Shown: positions 51,303 to 60,309, counted from the first letter of the stretch. The stretch: DNA of 64,000 nucleotides from VRUE01 sp963715455 (GCA_963715455.1 OY970245.1:1550001-1614000), one strand, 5' to 3'. The notes: generated by a model from the letters alone, not told the origin. Numbers and translations: made by a program.

Positions 51303-52280
51303 ATGGCCGATGCTCTGGCAGCGCTATACCTGATCGCCGGTACCGACCAAGCGAAGATTGACGCGACCAGGTCTCGCCTGCGCGCCCGTGCCGAAGGCGA
51401 GGGCGGCGCTGGCGCGCTCGAGGTCTTCGAGCCGAGCGAGGGCAGGGGGGCACCTGATCACGAGGCCCTGTTGGCGGCGATCCCGGCGATGTCGCTGACC
51501 GAGACGCGGCGCTACCTGCTTGCCGACGGTGTCGACCGCTGGCGCGACAAGCAGCTCGAGGTGGTTGCCGCCGCGCTTGACTCGCTGCCCCCTGACCTAA
51601 CCATGGTTCTCATCGCCCGCGCCAAAGCGCCGGCGAAGCTGAGCAAGGCGGTTAAGGCGGCGCAGGGAGAGATCCACGAATTCGAGGCGCCCAAGGCACG
51701 GGACATGCCGCGCGCCCTGGTCGGCGAGGCCAAGCAACTCGGCTATGCGCTCGAACCCGCTGCGGCGCGCCTGCTCGTGGACCGCATGGGCGCCAACCCA
51801 GTGCGTTTGCGCAATGAGCTGGAGCGCTTGGCGCTCTGGGCGGGCGAAGGGGGGAGCGTGACCGTCACCGACCTCGAGGCGATGATCACCGATACCTCCG
51901 AGGCGGCGGTTTGGGCGCTGTCCGACGCCCTGCTGGAGCGCGACCCGGCGAAGGCTGCCGCGATCGCCGAGCAGCTCATTGCCCAAGGCGAGAACGTCAC
52001 TGGCCTGATCTACGGCCTCGCCTCGCGCTTGCGTAAAGCTTGCACCGCGGCGGCGCAGATCGAGGAGGGCGTACCGGTCAAGCAGGTTGAGTCGAGCCTC
52101 GGCATGCATCCCTACGCCGCCCGTCAACTCGTCGCCCGGGTGGGCAAGACCGATCTGGAGAGCCTGCAGAGGGCGACGACCACCCTGGCTGATCTCGAGG
52201 TTTGGTGCCGGGGTGGGGCAGACTACGGCGACGAGCTTGCCCTGACCCTTGCCTTGCGCAGCGCGAGCGCCGGCGCATAG
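51303..52280 (+). CDS. holA: DNA polymerase III subunit delta
   Basis: HolA is the clamp-loader wrench subunit. The 325-residue protein starts MADALAALYLIAGTDQAKID and follows the family: YLIAG at the start, LLADGVDRWRDKQ, DRMGANPVRLRNELERLALW, and AVWALSDALLERDPAKA with the collar helices at the end. As usual for delta, Walker A is absent. The order comEA-comEC-holA-rpsT is widespread and supports the call. Confidence 0.92.
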   Translation: MADALAALYLIAGTDQAKIDATRSRLRARAEGEGGAGALEVFEPSEGRGAPDHEALLAAIPAMSLTETRRYLLADGVDRWRDKQLEVVAAALDSLPPDLTMVLIARAKAPAKLSKAVKAAQGEIHEFEAPKARDMPRALVGEAKQLGYALEPAAARLLVDRMGANPVRLRNELERLALWAGEGGSVTVTDLEAMITDTSEAAVWALSDALLERDPAKAAAIAEQLIAQGENVTGLIYGLASRLRKACTAAAQIEEGVPVKQVESSLGMHPYAARQLVARVGKTDLESLQRATTTLADLEVWCRGGADYGDELALTLALRSASAGA

Positions 52281-52332
52281 CAAGGACGCAGGGAGCGTGG
52301 CGTGCTCTGCACGCGAGCGACCGAGGACGCCG

Positions 52333-52590
52333 CTAGGTGCCGGCGATTCGCGCTGCGCGGGACTTCTTGCGTGCGCCGGTGTTCCGGTGCATCCCGCCCT
52401 TCTGCACGGCCTTGTCGATTTTCGAGACGAGCGCCTTGTGCTCGGTCTCGATTTTGCTCGCGTCGCCGTCCTCGACGGCGCTCTCCAAGCGCCGGAAGTA
52501 GGTCTTGACCGTGCTCGTGAGCAGGCGATTCTCGGTGCGCTCGCGCTCGCTGCGCAGTATCCGCTTCTTTTGTGAGGCTATGTTGGCCAT
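52333..52590 (-). CDS. rpsT: 30S ribosomal protein S20
   Basis: An 85-residue basic protein, MANIASQKKRILRSERERTENRL at the start and KAVQKGGMHRNTGARKKSRAARI at the end, the S20 signature. It is convergent with holA (52-base gap, nothing clear in it) and divergent from murJ. The small size and strong basic charge are typical. Confidence 0.95.
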   Translation of the reverse strand: MANIASQKKRILRSERERTENRLLTSTVKTYFRRLESAVEDGDASKIETEHKALVSKIDKAVQKGGMHRNTGARKKSRAARIAGT

Positions 52591-52626
52591 GTTTGCGGCG
52601 GCCGACTATAGCGAGTGAGATAGAGC

Positions 52627-54207
52627 TTGGAGACAACCGAGACGCCGCAGGAGCCGACCCAGAGCGGTCGCCTGGCCCGTTCGACCGCATTCTTCTCGGT
52701 CGCCACGGCCGCTTCCAGGGTCGCCGGTCTGGGTCGGGAGATCGTCGCCGCCTCCTACTACGGGGTGAGCGGGCCGATGTCGGCCTTCACGATCGCCTTC
52801 CAGCTGCCCAACCTGGTGCGCGCCCTTTTTGCCGACGCTGCCCTGCAGCCCGCCTTCGTGCCGATCTTCACCGAGCAGCTGGAGAAGAAGAACTACCGCG
52901 AGGCTTTCCGGCTCGCCTCGACCCTGTTGCTGCTCGTCACCCTCGTGCTGGGCGTGATCACGGCACTCTTCGTACTTGCCGCGCCGTTGATCATGCCGCT
53001 CTTCGCGCCCGGCTTCGAAGGCACGATCCTCGACCTCACGGTCACCCTCTCCCAGGTTCTCTTTCCGATCCTCATCTTGCTCGGGGCGAGCGGCGTCGTC
53101 GTCGGAGTGCTCAACAGCTATGACCGCTTCGGCGCGTTTGCGATCGCGCCGCTCTTCTGGAACCTGACGATCATCCTGCTGGTCGTCGTGCTGGCGCCGA
53201 TGTTCGAGGGCCAGGACCGCATCTACGCCTACGCGATCGGCATCCTCGTCGGCACCGTGGTGCAGCTGCTGATCCCGGCTTGGGACCTGCGCAACACGCC
53301 GTTCAAGTTCGAGTGGAGCTTCGACTGGCGCAACCGCGACGTGCGCCGCGTGCTGCTCTTGATGCTGCCGGTGACGATCAGTCTCGGCCTGATCAACTTC
53401 AACCTGTTGATCAACAGCCTCTTCGGCACGCTGGTCTCAGACGAAGCGCCGGCGGCGATCGACAAGGCCTTCCGCATCTACCAGCTGCCGCAGGGCATCT
53501 TCTCGGTGGCGATCGCCACCGTGCTCTTCCCGACCCTGGCGCGCTACGCCACCCGGGGTGAGTTCGAGGATCTGCGGGCGACGATGGCCAACGGCATGCG
53601 CCAGATCCTCTTCGTGCTGGTGCCCGCCGCGGCCGCCGTGCTCGTCCTCTCCGAGCCGATGATCCGGCTCGTCTACCAGCGCGGCGAGTTCACTCCCGAG
53701 CAGACGACGATCGTCGCCACGGCGCTCTTCTGGTTCGCCTTCTCGCTGCCCACTAACGGCCTCTTCTTGCTGCTCACCCGCACCTTCTTCAGCCTCCAGC
53801 GACCCTGGGTGCCGACCGGGATCGCCGCCGCCAACCTGGCGATCACCGCTCTCGCCGCGCTCGGCCTCTACCACCTGGGCGTCGGCGGCATCGTCGCCTC
53901 GACCGCGATCGCCACCGCCGCCAGCGTCATCCTGCAGGGGGTCTTGCTGCGCCGCATCCTGCACGGCCTCGAGCTGGGCCGCCTGCTCGACACGGCGATC
54001 CGCATCACGCTCGCCTCCGCCGCGCTAGCCGCCGTCAGCTTCGGCGTCTGGGATGTCCTCGACAGCGCCCTCGGCCGCGGCCTCGGCGGCCAGATCGTTT
54101 CGCTGGGCGTGGCGCTGGGCCTCGGAGGACTCGTCTACCTGGGTGCGGCAAAGCTCCTGCGCATCGCCGAGCTCGACCAGATCCTGCGCCTCGTGCGCCG
54201 CCGCTAG
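52627..54207 (+). CDS. murJ: Lipid II flippase MurJ
   Basis: MurJ moves lipid II across the membrane for peptidoglycan synthesis. The 526-residue protein has 13-14 membrane helices; conserved blocks are ASRVAGLGREIVAASYYGVSG, FQLPNLVRALFADAALQPAFVPIF, and RIYQLPQGIFSVAIATVLFPTLAR. A TTG start with a short soluble N-terminus (METTETPQEPTQSGR) fits. It runs directly into the next membrane protein, whose ATG follows the murJ stop at once. Confidence 0.93.
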   Translation: METTETPQEPTQSGRLARSTAFFSVATAASRVAGLGREIVAASYYGVSGPMSAFTIAFQLPNLVRALFADAALQPAFVPIFTEQLEKKNYREAFRLASTLLLLVTLVLGVITALFVLAAPLIMPLFAPGFEGTILDLTVTLSQVLFPILILLGASGVVVGVLNSYDRFGAFAIAPLFWNLTIILLVVVLAPMFEGQDRIYAYAIGILVGTVVQLLIPAWDLRNTPFKFEWSFDWRNRDVRRVLLLMLPVTISLGLINFNLLINSLFGTLVSDEAPAAIDKAFRIYQLPQGIFSVAIATVLFPTLARYATRGEFEDLRATMANGMRQILFVLVPAAAAVLVLSEPMIRLVYQRGEFTPEQTTIVATALFWFAFSLPTNGLFLLLTRTFFSLQRPWVPTGIAAANLAITALAALGLYHLGVGGIVASTAIATAASVILQGVLLRRILHGLELGRLLDTAIRITLASAALAAVSFGVWDVLDSALGRGLGGQIVSLGVALGLGGLVYLGAAKLLRIAELDQILRLVRRR

Positions 54208-56235
54208 ATGCTCGGGCCGGGGCGTTACCTGCTGGGAGTAGTCGAGATCGGCCTGCTGGTCGGCTTTGCCTGGTTGGGAGGGGCGAGCGTTCGCTCGCGC
54301 CTCCTCGCCGACGTCCGAGGGGCACCGGCGCACCTTGCGACGACGGTCATCGCCCTCGCTCTCCTGCTCTGGGCCGCAGAGCTACTGGGTGCCCTCGGCT
54401 TGTTCAAGCCGGTGCCGTATCTGCTGCTGGTGACAGCGACAGGGCTTGGTGCTTGGGCGTTCACCCGCGGGTGGCGTGGGGGGAGGGGGGTCGAGGACGG
54501 ACCGTGGCCCGCCCGCAGGCCCCCCTCCCCCCGCGACAGGACCCGCGGTCGAGCGGTCGATCCCGCAACTCTGATCGCCCTGGCGATTGCAGCTGCAGCA
54601 GTCATCCGGTTCGCACTGGAGACGAAGCCCCATTTGTCAACGGGCATGACCGGGTTCGATTCGACCTGGTACCACGGGCCGTTCGCGGCGGGGTTCTTCC
54701 AGGGCGGCGACACGTGGGGGCTGCATTTCATAGCCCCGCAGTTTCTGGCTTGGTTCTATCCGGCGAACTCCGAGGTCTTCCATGGCGTAGGGATGCTGGC
54801 GTTCGACCGCGATCTGCTCTCGCCGTTGCTCAATCTCGGCTGGCTCGTCGGTTGCTTGGTGGCTTGTTGGTGCATTGGAAAGCCATACGGGGTCGCTCCG
54901 TACGCGCTGGCGCTCGGCGCTGTTGCTTTGAGCCTGCCCGCGTTGAGCGACCAGGCAGGAGAGGCGCGTAACGACATCGTCGGGATCTTCTTCTTGCTTG
55001 CTGCGGTTGCGTTTGCCCTGGCCCGGCGCGAGCGCAGCTCTACTCGCAGGCAGGTAGGAGCTGCGCTTGCGCCGGGCCCCTTGGCGGTGGCCGGTCTTTC
55101 GGCTGGGTTGGCGGCTGGGACGAAGCTCAACTTCCTGCTGCCGGCTGCCGCGCTGGTTGTCGGCTTGGCGGTGATCGCGCCGAGGGGAGAGCGAGTGCGC
55201 GCGCTCGGTGTGGCCGCCGGGGCGGCCCTTGCCGGCGGCGGCTACTGGTACCTGCGCAACCTGACTCACGCTGGCAACCCGCTGCCCTGGATCAAGGACA
55301 TCGGCCCGATCTCTCTCCCCGCACCCGAGCAGGCGCTGGGCGGGCGCGAAGGCCACAGCGTGCTCGGCTACCTGACCGACGGCACGGTCTGGTCGGATTG
55401 GCTGCTGCCGGGGTTCCATGACGGGCTCACGCTGCTTTGGCCGCCGCTTCTCGCTGCGTCGCTAGCTGGCCTGTTTCTCTGTCTCGGCCGCCGTTCCGAT
55501 CCAGTTCTCCGTGTCGCCGGAGCCGTTGGCCTCGCGGCAGCCGCGGCCTGGCTGATCGCCCCCACCTCGGCCTCCGGCCCCGAGGGCATCCCCCGTGGCT
55601 TCGAGTCCGGCCTCCGCTATCTCGCGCCAGCTCTTGCCCTGGGCTTGGCGCTGTTGCCAATCGTGCTGCCTGAGTGGCTTCGAAAGACAGGCCCAGGCAA
55701 CTCCCCGAACGGGCGGATACTCAAAGCGCCGAGCCAATTGGCTCGGCGCTTGTCCGGGCGGGGAGTTGCCTGGGCCTGTCTCCTCGCATTCGCAGCTCTG
55801 ACGATCGCGCTCGGCTACCCAGTACAGCGCCACTATCTGGAGAACCGCTACGAGGATCCGACCTTCACCACCCCGGGTCTCAACGCCGCCTTCAAGTGGG
55901 CGCAGGGCATCGAGGACGCCCGCATCGCCACGACCAGCACCCGCCAGTACCCGCTCTTCGGCCGCGACCTCTCCAACCGAGTCGAGTTCATCGGCGAAGA
56001 GCAGCCCCACGGCGGCTTCACCGCTCCTGCGAGCTGCCGGACATGGCGCCCCCTACTCAACGCCGGCAACTACGACTATGTCGTCACCAGCCGCGACCGC
56101 ATCGAACCCGGCAAGCCCAAGTACCCGGCTACGGCCCGATGGACAAAAGCTCCAAGCGCAGTAGTGGTCTTGCGAGAGCCGCCGACGATCATCTACAAGC
56201 TCAGCGGCCCGCTGGCTCCATCGGCGTGCCGGTAA
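54208..56235 (+). CDS. Polytopic membrane protein, GT-C-like glycosyltransferase
   Basis: A 675-residue protein with about 12 hydrophobic segments and a large loop containing GMTGFDSTWYHGPFAAGFF, with acidic and aromatic residues, early in the sequence. Another loop contains YWYLRNLTHAGNPLPWIKD. This resembles GT-C/ArnT-PMT-type glycosyltransferases that use lipid-linked sugars; the substrate is unknown. Two palindromic repeats lie inside the frame, at residues about 87-113 (family 1 copy B) and about 493-525 (55686-55780), both in loops and both leaving the frame open. It is coupled to murJ. Confidence 0.7.
   Translation: MLGPGRYLLGVVEIGLLVGFAWLGGASVRSRLLADVRGAPAHLATTVIALALLLWAAELLGALGLFKPVPYLLLVTATGLGAWAFTRGWRGGRGVEDGPWPARRPPSPRDRTRGRAVDPATLIALAIAAAAVIRFALETKPHLSTGMTGFDSTWYHGPFAAGFFQGGDTWGLHFIAPQFLAWFYPANSEVFHGVGMLAFDRDLLSPLLNLGWLVGCLVACWCIGKPYGVAPYALALGAVALSLPALSDQAGEARNDIVGIFFLLAAVAFALARRERSSTRRQVGAALAPGPLAVAGLSAGLAAGTKLNFLLPAAALVVGLAVIAPRGERVRALGVAAGAALAGGGYWYLRNLTHAGNPLPWIKDIGPISLPAPEQALGGREGHSVLGYLTDGTVWSDWLLPGFHDGLTLLWPPLLAASLAGLFLCLGRRSDPVLRVAGAVGLAAAAAWLIAPTSASGPEGIPRGFESGLRYLAPALALGLALLPIVLPEWLRKTGPGNSPNGRILKAPSQLARRLSGRGVAWACLLAFAALTIALGYPVQRHYLENRYEDPTFTTPGLNAAFKWAQGIEDARIATTSTRQYPLFGRDLSNRVEFIGEEQPHGGFTAPASCRTWRPLLNAGNYDYVVTSRDRIEPGKPKYPATARWTKAPSAVVVLREPPTIIYKLSGPLAPSACR
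54467..54546 (+). repeat. Interspersed palindromic repeat, family 1, copy B (inside a gene)
   Basis: An 80-base copy with arms at 54475-54490 and 54520-54535 (16 bp with one G-T pair) around a 29-base loop. It has the same ends (GCGGGTGGCG and GACAGGACCCGC) and the same GGTCGAGGAC block as copies at 688 and 56251. It is translated as Arg/Gly/Pro-rich residues GGRGVEDGPWPARRPPSPRD of the GT-C-like protein. Confidence 0.88.
55686..55780 (+). repeat. 95-base palindromic element inside the GT-C-like gene
   Basis: Perfect 22-base arms (55686-55707 and 55759-55780) enclose a perfect 28-base palindrome (55724-55751) with centre CCAATTGG. It is translated as KTGPGNSPNGRILKAPSQLA and ARRLSGRGVAWAC without a stop. 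A second structured insertion in the same gene. Confidence 0.85.
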
Positions 56236-56250
56236 TTCGCTTCTTCGGCG

Positions 56251-56322
56251 GGGTGGCGTGGGGCGAGGGGGTCGAGGACGTAAACCTCGCCCGCAGGCCC
56301 CCTCGCCCCACGACAGGACCCG
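56251..56322 (+). repeat. Interspersed palindromic repeat, family 1, copy C
   Basis: A 15-bp perfect inverted repeat (56257-56271 with 56298-56312) around a 26-base loop. Ends GGGTGGCGTGGGG and CACGACAGGACCCGCC and the block GGTCGAGGAC match copies A and B. It lies between the GT-C-like gene and lepA. Confidence 0.88.
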
Positions 56323-56359
56323 CCGGCCAACAACGACTCAAGCCGCGCGCCAACCCCGC

Positions 56360-56365
56360 CATACT
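56360..56365 (+). promoter_or_regulatory. -10 box for lepA
   Basis: CATACT ends 10 bases before the lepA ATG at 56376; no ribosome binding site is seen. Confidence 0.4.
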
Positions 56366-56375
56366 CCGGCACCCG

Positions 56376-58169
56376 ATGGACCAGATCCGCAACTTCTCGA
56401 TCATCGCCCACATCGACCACGGCAAGTCGACCCTGGCCGACCGCATCCTTGAGATCACCGGCGCGGTCGACCCGAAGAAAATGCGCGCCCAGGTGCTCGA
56501 CTCGATGGACCTCGAGCGCGAGCGGGGGATCACGATCAAGGCCCAGGCCGTGCGGGTCGAGTACAAGGCCGCCGACGGCGAGACCTACCACCTGCACCTG
56601 ATCGATACGCCCGGCCACGTCGACTTCTCCTACGAGGTCTCGCGCAGCCTCGCTGCCTGCGAGGGCGCGCTGCTCGTCGTCGACGCCGCCCAGGGGGTCG
56701 AGGCGCAGACCGTCGCCAACACCTACCTGGCGATCGAGAACGGGCTGGAGCTGATCCCGGTGATGAACAAGGTCGACCTGCCCGGCGCCGAGCCGGAGCG
56801 TGTCGCGGGGGAAATCGCCGACCTGCTCGGCGGCGATGCCGGCGACGCGATCCCGATCTCGGCCAAGACCGGGGAGGGGGTCGTCGACGTGCTGGAGGCG
56901 ATCGTCGCCCGAGTGCCGGCGCCCGAGGGCGATCCGGCAGCGCCGCCCCGGGCGCTGATCTTCGACTCGGAGTTCGACCAGTACCGCGGCGTGGTCGCCT
57001 ACGTGCGCCTGGTCGACGGCGGCTTCCGCAAGAACGGCCGCATCCTCGCGATGCAAAACGGCACCGAGGCCGACATCGACGACATCGGCTTCTTCCGCCC
57101 AGAGATGACCGGCGTGCAGGGCATGGAGGCCGGTGACGTCGGCTACCTGATCACCGGCATCAAGGATGTCGCCAAGCTGCGCGTCGGCGACACGCTCACC
57201 GCCCTCGACCGCCCCGCGAGCGAGGCGCTTGAGGGATACCGCGAGGTACGGCCGATGGTCTTCTGCGGGCTCTTCCCGATCGACACCGACCGCTTCGAAG
57301 ACCTGCGCGACGCGCTCGAGAAGCTGGCCCTCAACGACGCCGCCCTCTCCTGGGAGCCGGAGACCTCCGAGGCGCTTGGCTTCGGCTTCCGTTGCGGCTT
57401 CCTCGGCCTGTTGCACATGGAGATCGTGCGCGAGCGGCTGGAGCGCGAGTACGGCCTCGATCTGCTGGCGACGACCCCCAACGTGCGCTACCAGGTGCAC
57501 CTCACCAACGGTGAGGAGCTCGAGGTGCGCAGCCCGACCGAGCTGCCCGACCCGGGCTCGATCGAGACGATCGAAGAGCCCTACATCCGGGCGACGATCA
57601 TCAGCCCCTCCGAGCAGGTCGGCGCCGTAATGGAGCTCTGCCAGTCGCGCCGCGGCACCCACGTCGACATGCACTACCTCAGTCCGGTGCGGGTGCAGAT
57701 CCGCTACGACATGCCGCTGGCTGAGATCGTGCTCGACTTCTTCGACCTGCTGAAGTCCTCGACTCGCGGCTACGCCTCGCTCGACTACGAGCCGACCGGC
57801 AACCGGCCCTCCGACCTGGTCAAGGTCGACATCCTGCTCGCCGGCGACCGGGTCGATGCGCTCTCGATCATCGTCCACCGGGAATTCGCCTATGAGCAGG
57901 GCAAGAAGTTGGTTGGGCGACTGAAAAAGACGATCCCCCGCCAGCTCTTTGACGTGCCCGTGCAGGCGGCGATCGGCTCCAACATCCTCGCCCGCGAGAC
58001 GGTCAAGGCGCTGCGCAAGGACGTCACCGCGAAGCTCTACGGCGGCGACGTGACCCGCAAGCAGAAGCTGCTTAAGAAGCAGAAGGCTGGCAAGAAGCGG
58101 ATGAAGTCGGTCGGGCGGGTGGAAGTTCCCCAAGAGGCGTTTCTCGCAGTTCTGGAGATTGACGAGTAG
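56376..58169 (+). CDS. lepA: Elongation factor 4 (LepA), back-translocating GTPase
   Basis: LepA back-translocates or rescues stalled ribosomes. ATG 56376 gives 597 residues beginning MDQIRNFSIIAHIDHGKSTLADR (G1 in HIDHGKST). G3 is DTPGHVDF and G4 NKVDLPGAE. Domains II, III and V follow, and the LepA-specific C-terminal domain is complete (KAGKKRMKSVGRVEVPQEAFLAVL). The length is normal. A longer open frame upstream is only an artefact of the composition. The position before hrcA/dnaJ is typical. Confidence 0.96.
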   Translation: MDQIRNFSIIAHIDHGKSTLADRILEITGAVDPKKMRAQVLDSMDLERERGITIKAQAVRVEYKAADGETYHLHLIDTPGHVDFSYEVSRSLAACEGALLVVDAAQGVEAQTVANTYLAIENGLELIPVMNKVDLPGAEPERVAGEIADLLGGDAGDAIPISAKTGEGVVDVLEAIVARVPAPEGDPAAPPRALIFDSEFDQYRGVVAYVRLVDGGFRKNGRILAMQNGTEADIDDIGFFRPEMTGVQGMEAGDVGYLITGIKDVAKLRVGDTLTALDRPASEALEGYREVRPMVFCGLFPIDTDRFEDLRDALEKLALNDAALSWEPETSEALGFGFRCGFLGLLHMEIVRERLEREYGLDLLATTPNVRYQVHLTNGEELEVRSPTELPDPGSIETIEEPYIRATIISPSEQVGAVMELCQSRRGTHVDMHYLSPVRVQIRYDMPLAEIVLDFFDLLKSSTRGYASLDYEPTGNRPSDLVKVDILLAGDRVDALSIIVHREFAYEQGKKLVGRLKKTIPRQLFDVPVQAAIGSNILARETVKALRKDVTAKLYGGDVTRKQKLLKKQKAGKKRMKSVGRVEVPQEAFLAVLEIDE

Positions 58170-58223
58170 GAGGCGGCGCGCGAGACACCACCTGGCCAGA
58201 CGACCAGGACTGGGGAGCGTCTT

Positions 58224-58229
58224 TAGACT
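58224..58229 (+). promoter_or_regulatory. -10 box for the dehydratase pair
   Basis: TAGACT ends 8 bases before the ATG at 58238; no ribosome binding site. Confidence 0.5.
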
Positions 58230-58237
58230 GCCGCGCC

Positions 58238-58678
58238 ATGACCGTTAAGACAGAAGCTATTGGCAAGGAATGGCCCGCCTCGACCTACGAGGTGGGCAAG
58301 GAGAAGATTCGCGAGTACGCGACGGTGATCGGGCTCGACAACCCGGTCTACTTCGACCGCGAGGCCGCCAAGGCGGCCGGCTATCGCGATGTCGTCGCAC
58401 CGCCGATGTTCGCCGTCGTCTACAGCTCGCCCGCGGTTGGGCCAGCGATGTTCGACGACGAGGTGGGCATGAACTTCGCCGCCATGGTGCACGGCGGCCA
58501 GGAGTTCGAGTGGGGCGAGCCGGCCTGCGCCGGGGACGAGATCACCACCACGGCAAAGTGCCTGGATATCTCCGAGAAAGACGGCAAGGGCTTCTACATC
58601 TTCGAGACGAACGCTGTCAACCAGAACGGGGACCAGGTCGTGCGCGGCACTTGGACCCTGATCGTGAGGGGGGTCTGA
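58238..58678 (+). CDS. FAS1-like hot-dog dehydratase, HadA/HadC type
   Basis: A 146-residue hot-dog protein with the N-terminal MaoC/FAS1-like signature: YEVGKEKIREYATVIGLDNPVYFD, YRDVVAPPMFAVV and VHGGQEFEWGEPACAGDEITTT. In mycobacteria HadA or HadC pair with HadB to dehydrate 3-hydroxyacyl-ACP in fatty acid elongation. HadA-type subunits lack the catalytic Asp-His pair, which the next gene supplies. The two genes are one base apart, so a heterodimer is likely. Confidence 0.85.
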   Translation: MTVKTEAIGKEWPASTYEVGKEKIREYATVIGLDNPVYFDREAAKAAGYRDVVAPPMFAVVYSSPAVGPAMFDDEVGMNFAAMVHGGQEFEWGEPACAGDEITTTAKCLDISEKDGKGFYIFETNAVNQNGDQVVRGTWTLIVRGV

Positions 58679-58679
58679 G

Positions 58680-59072
58680 ATGGCTGACTTGAGCGCGGGC
58701 GACGCGATCCCGGAGCTGAAGGTCACTCCGGACAAGTACTTGCCGCACCGCTACGCGGGCGCCTCGGGTGATTTCAACCCGATCCATATCGACCCGGAGT
58801 TCGCCAAAGCCGTTGGCCTGCCGAATACGATCCTCCACGGCCTGTACATGATGGGCCTCGTGGCGCGCTCGGCGACCGACCTCGCCGGCGGCGACCCGAA
58901 GGCGCTGAAGCGCCTCTCGGTGCAGTTCCGCGGCATGGGCGCCCCGGAGACAGAGATCGTCGTCAGCGGCACCGTCAAGGCGGCGGAGGGCGACACGCTG
59001 ACGATCGAGACGGTCGCTGCCCAGGGCGAGAATCAGACGATTCGCAACGCCGAGGCGGAAGTTCGGCTGTAG
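58680..59072 (+). CDS. MaoC-like hot-dog dehydratase, HadB type
   Basis: A 130-residue hot-dog hydratase/dehydratase. The catalytic motif is present as YAGASGDFNPIHIDPEFAKA, with the Asp and His of the hydratase-2 signature, followed by TILHGLYMMGLVA. It should be the catalytic partner of the preceding HadA-like subunit and act on 3-hydroxyacyl thioesters. A long palindrome starts nine bases after its stop. Confidence 0.88.
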   Translation: MADLSAGDAIPELKVTPDKYLPHRYAGASGDFNPIHIDPEFAKAVGLPNTILHGLYMMGLVARSATDLAGGDPKALKRLSVQFRGMGAPETEIVVSGTVKAAEGDTLTIETVAAQGENQTIRNAEAEVRL

Positions 59073-59080
59073 GCGCGGTG

Positions 59081-59156
59081 GGGGCGTCGGGTACCCCTCC
59101 CAAAACGCTCGGCAGGAGCCTCGCTGGAGTGTTTTGGGAGGGGTACCCGACGCCCC
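59081..59156. repeat. 26-bp perfect inverted repeat, family 2, copy F
   Basis: Arms 59081-59106 and 59131-59156 are perfectly complementary, with a 24-base loop. Inner ends CAAAACGC and GAGTGTTTTG match the repeat at 13362-13434, and the GGGTACCCCTCC part resembles 14510-14624. It lies between the dehydratase pair and hrcA and ends only four bases before the hrcA -10 box. Confidence 0.85.
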
Positions 59157-59159
59157 TTC

Positions 59160-59165
59160 TAGACT
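59160..59165 (+). promoter_or_regulatory. -10 box for hrcA
   Basis: TAGACT ends 7 bases before the GTG at 59173. No CIRCE element (TTAGCACTC inverted repeat) is visible near it. Confidence 0.5.
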
Positions 59166-59172
59166 TCGAAGC

Positions 59173-60195
59173 GTGCTTTCGCCGCGGCAGGAGCTCATTC
59201 TTAGGCTTGTTGTCGACGCCTACTTGGCGTCAGGTAAGCCCGTTTCCTCGAAGGCGATCGCCGAGCGGGTGGAGGTCGAGTGCGGCGCTTCGACCGTGCG
59301 CGCGGAGCTGGCGGCGCTCGAGGCGGCCGGCTACCTGAATCACCCGTACACCTCGGCGGGCCGGGTGCCGACCGAGACCGGCTACCGCCAGCACGTCGAC
59401 TCGATGATGGCTGCCGGCGGGCCGGCAACGGAGAACGCCGTCGAGCTGGAGCTGCGCCGTGAGATCGACACGGCGATGCGGGAGACGACCGCCGCTCTGG
59501 CCCAGGTCACTGACCTGATGGCGCTGGTCATGGCTCCGCCCGAGACCGTCGCCGCGACGATCCACCGGGTCGAGGTGCTCCGCCTGCAGCCGAGTCGCGT
59601 CATGGTGGTGGCGATCGCCTCGAACGGCGCCGTGGCCAAGCGGGTCTACGACTTCCCCGCCCCGGTCGACCCCGGTTTGATCGAGTGGAGTTCGAGCTAC
59701 CTAAACGAGTCGCTGAGCGGCATGGGGTTGGGTGCGCGGCGGATCGCCAGTCGCCTGGCCGATCCCGAGCTGGCCCCGGTCGAGGCCGAGTTCATCGCCA
59801 CGCTCGGCACGGCCTTTACCGAGCTCGAGGGCGGGGAGTCATCCGACACCCTCTACACCGACGGGGCCTCTCGGCTGCTTTCCGGAGCCCACTCAGCTGA
59901 CCTGCCACGAGCAGATCAGCTGATGAAGGCGCTCGACGAGCGGGCGACGCTGCTTGGCATGCTGCGCTCGGCTCTGGATCAGCGCTCGGTGTTCCTCTGG
60001 ATCGGTGGCGAGAACCCACGCCCGGAGCTGCGCTCGGTGAGCGTCGTCGGCGCCAACTACGGCCTTGCCCACCGCAACCTTGGTGCGGTCGGCGTCGTCG
60101 GCCCGCTGCGCATGGACTACGCGACCGCTATTGCCTCTGTGCGGGCGGCGGCGCGTGAACTCTCGCGTTACTGCGAGACCGTCTACGAAAACTAA
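59173..60195 (+). CDS. hrcA: Heat-inducible transcription repressor HrcA
   Basis: HrcA represses chaperone genes through CIRCE operators. GTG 59173 gives 340 residues beginning VLSPRQELILRLVVDAYLASGKPV, with a winged-helix DNA-binding domain (VECGASTVRAELAALEAAGYLNHPYTSAGRVPT) and the C-terminal GAF-like sensor region ending SVVGANYGLAHRNLGAVGVVGPLRMDY. All are family hallmarks. A start at 59134 inside the palindrome is less likely. In other bacteria it is followed by dnaJ; here an unrelated gene intervenes. Confidence 0.94.
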   Translation: MLSPRQELILRLVVDAYLASGKPVSSKAIAERVEVECGASTVRAELAALEAAGYLNHPYTSAGRVPTETGYRQHVDSMMAAGGPATENAVELELRREIDTAMRETTAALAQVTDLMALVMAPPETVAATIHRVEVLRLQPSRVMVVAIASNGAVAKRVYDFPAPVDPGLIEWSSSYLNESLSGMGLGARRIASRLADPELAPVEAEFIATLGTAFTELEGGESSDTLYTDGASRLLSGAHSADLPRADQLMKALDERATLLGMLRSALDQRSVFLWIGGENPRPELRSVSVVGANYGLAHRNLGAVGVVGPLRMDYATAIASVRAAARELSRYCETVYEN

Positions 60196-60309
60196 GGAAA
60201 CCTTGCCTTAAGGATCGCCGTCTGTTAGGGCTATCGCGGCGCGTCATCCTCGGCGTGCCGCAACTGCACGCGACGGCTATCCCGTCGCGTCGACAAAGGA
60301 GAAGGATTG

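Noticed and set aside
59100..59175. CIRCE operator at hrcA
   Set aside because: The palindrome here is a GC-rich family 2 repeat and does not match TTAGCACTC-N9-GAGTGCTAA; no CIRCE was found in the window.
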